This document shows, in pieces, positions 5,241-5,551 of a stretch of 5,551 bases of DNA. This DNA is from Balneolales bacterium. Lineage in GTDB: Bacteria; Bacteroidota; Rhodothermia; Balneolales; Natronogracilivirgulaceae. A program made the translations under genes and the position numbers. Position 1 is the stretch's first letter, and every line of letters starts with the position of its first letter. The stretch spans positions 1-5,551 of the forward strand of contig SKIC01000161.1 in assembly GCA_007116685.1 (NCBI GenBank), in the 5' to 3' direction. Under the pieces are notes generated by a model. It had not been told where the DNA came from. It searched no databases and was given only the letters and a program-made list of their open reading frames with translations.

Positions 5241-5551
5241 TTAAAAGCCCATAGTGAAGCCAAAGAAAGCACCCAAGGATAGCATCCCTTCGTTGTCATC
5301 TTCCCAACTATCGCCTTCAAAGTTTAGACGCTGAATAGAGATACCAAGTCTGGCATTCATATTATCAGCAAGGGATATATTTACTCCAGTTTTTAAATTT
5401 GCAGTAAAATCAATGCTATTATCTGATAACATGGCGGAAGTCATTGAGTCTCCTACCGGGTCACCTGTATCCTGATCGAAATCAAAGGTCCAGGCGTGAA
5501 CACCTAATCCAATTTCAGTAAAAATTATACCCGCTTCTGCTCTAGCGAATA
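5241..5551 (-). CDS. Outer-membrane beta-barrel protein, C-terminal part (start outside window)
   Basis: The frame is open from the right edge (first full codon 5549-5547) to TAA at 5243-5241, giving 102 residues. An internal ATG at 5444 is not the start, because barrel-like sequence continues upstream of it without a stop (ARAEAGIIFTEIGLGVHAW). Strands alternate polar and hydrophobic residues: 'AGIIFTEIGLGVHAWTF', 'SIDFTANLKTGVNISL', 'NARLGISIQRLNF' and the last one, 'LSLGAFFGFTMGF'. Acidic loops (DFDQDTGDPVGD and EGDSWEDDNEG) lie between them. The terminal Phe after an aromatic-rich strand is the beta-signal recognised by the BAM complex. The barrel subtype cannot be named from this part. 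It has its own terminator (5159-5190), and its promoter is outside the window. Confidence 0.8.
   Translation of the reverse strand, partial: FARAEAGIIFTEIGLGVHAWTFDFDQDTGDPVGDSMTSAMLSDNSIDFTANLKTGVNISLADNMNARLGISIQRLNFEGDSWEDDNEGMLSLGAFFGFTMGF

Overview
The window looks like a Bacteroidota or near relative (Balneolota is possible). Two minus-strand genes are preceded by good copies of the Bacteroidota -7 promoter motif TAnnTTTG. Most genes lack a Shine-Dalgarno sequence. An outer-membrane beta-barrel gene at the right edge ends in the Phe typical of BAM substrates. No rRNA, tRNA, CRISPR array or transposase was seen, and the genus cannot be fixed.

Left part (about 1-940, plus strand, clearly AT-rich by eye). 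It holds the tail of an unrecognised protein, then a small secreted protein with a PsbP/DcrB-like domain pattern whose ATG overlaps the upstream stop (ATGA), then a 52-codon ORF resembling the C-terminal tail of a ParD-type antitoxin without its DNA-binding half. A terminator-like hairpin closes this group, and the ORF's stop codon lies in its loop. Composition and content suggest an accessory cassette.

Middle gap (916-1303). This non-coding stretch is richer in GC and in inverted repeats: two neighbouring hairpins with identical TCT loops and covarying arms, a weaker third stem, and a long-range stem followed by T-tracts. It could be a structured RNA, a leader, or a dispersed palindromic element. 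It is the least explained part of the window.

Core part (1304-3425, plus strand). A full-length NfeD membrane serine protease overlaps a slipin (bacterial stomatin) gene by 8 nt. This is the classic membrane-quality operon in which the NfeD protease acts on the hydrophobic C-terminal tail of its stomatin partner.

Right part (3473-5551, minus strand). A hairpin with a minus-strand T-tract separates the slipin gene from a convergent NTF2/SnoaL-like gene. Next comes a YdjM-type membrane metal-dependent hydrolase that most probably starts at an internal TTG, because the most upstream in-frame TTG appears to be the promoter's -33 element. Last is a terminator and the C-terminal end of an outer-membrane beta-barrel protein running off the window.
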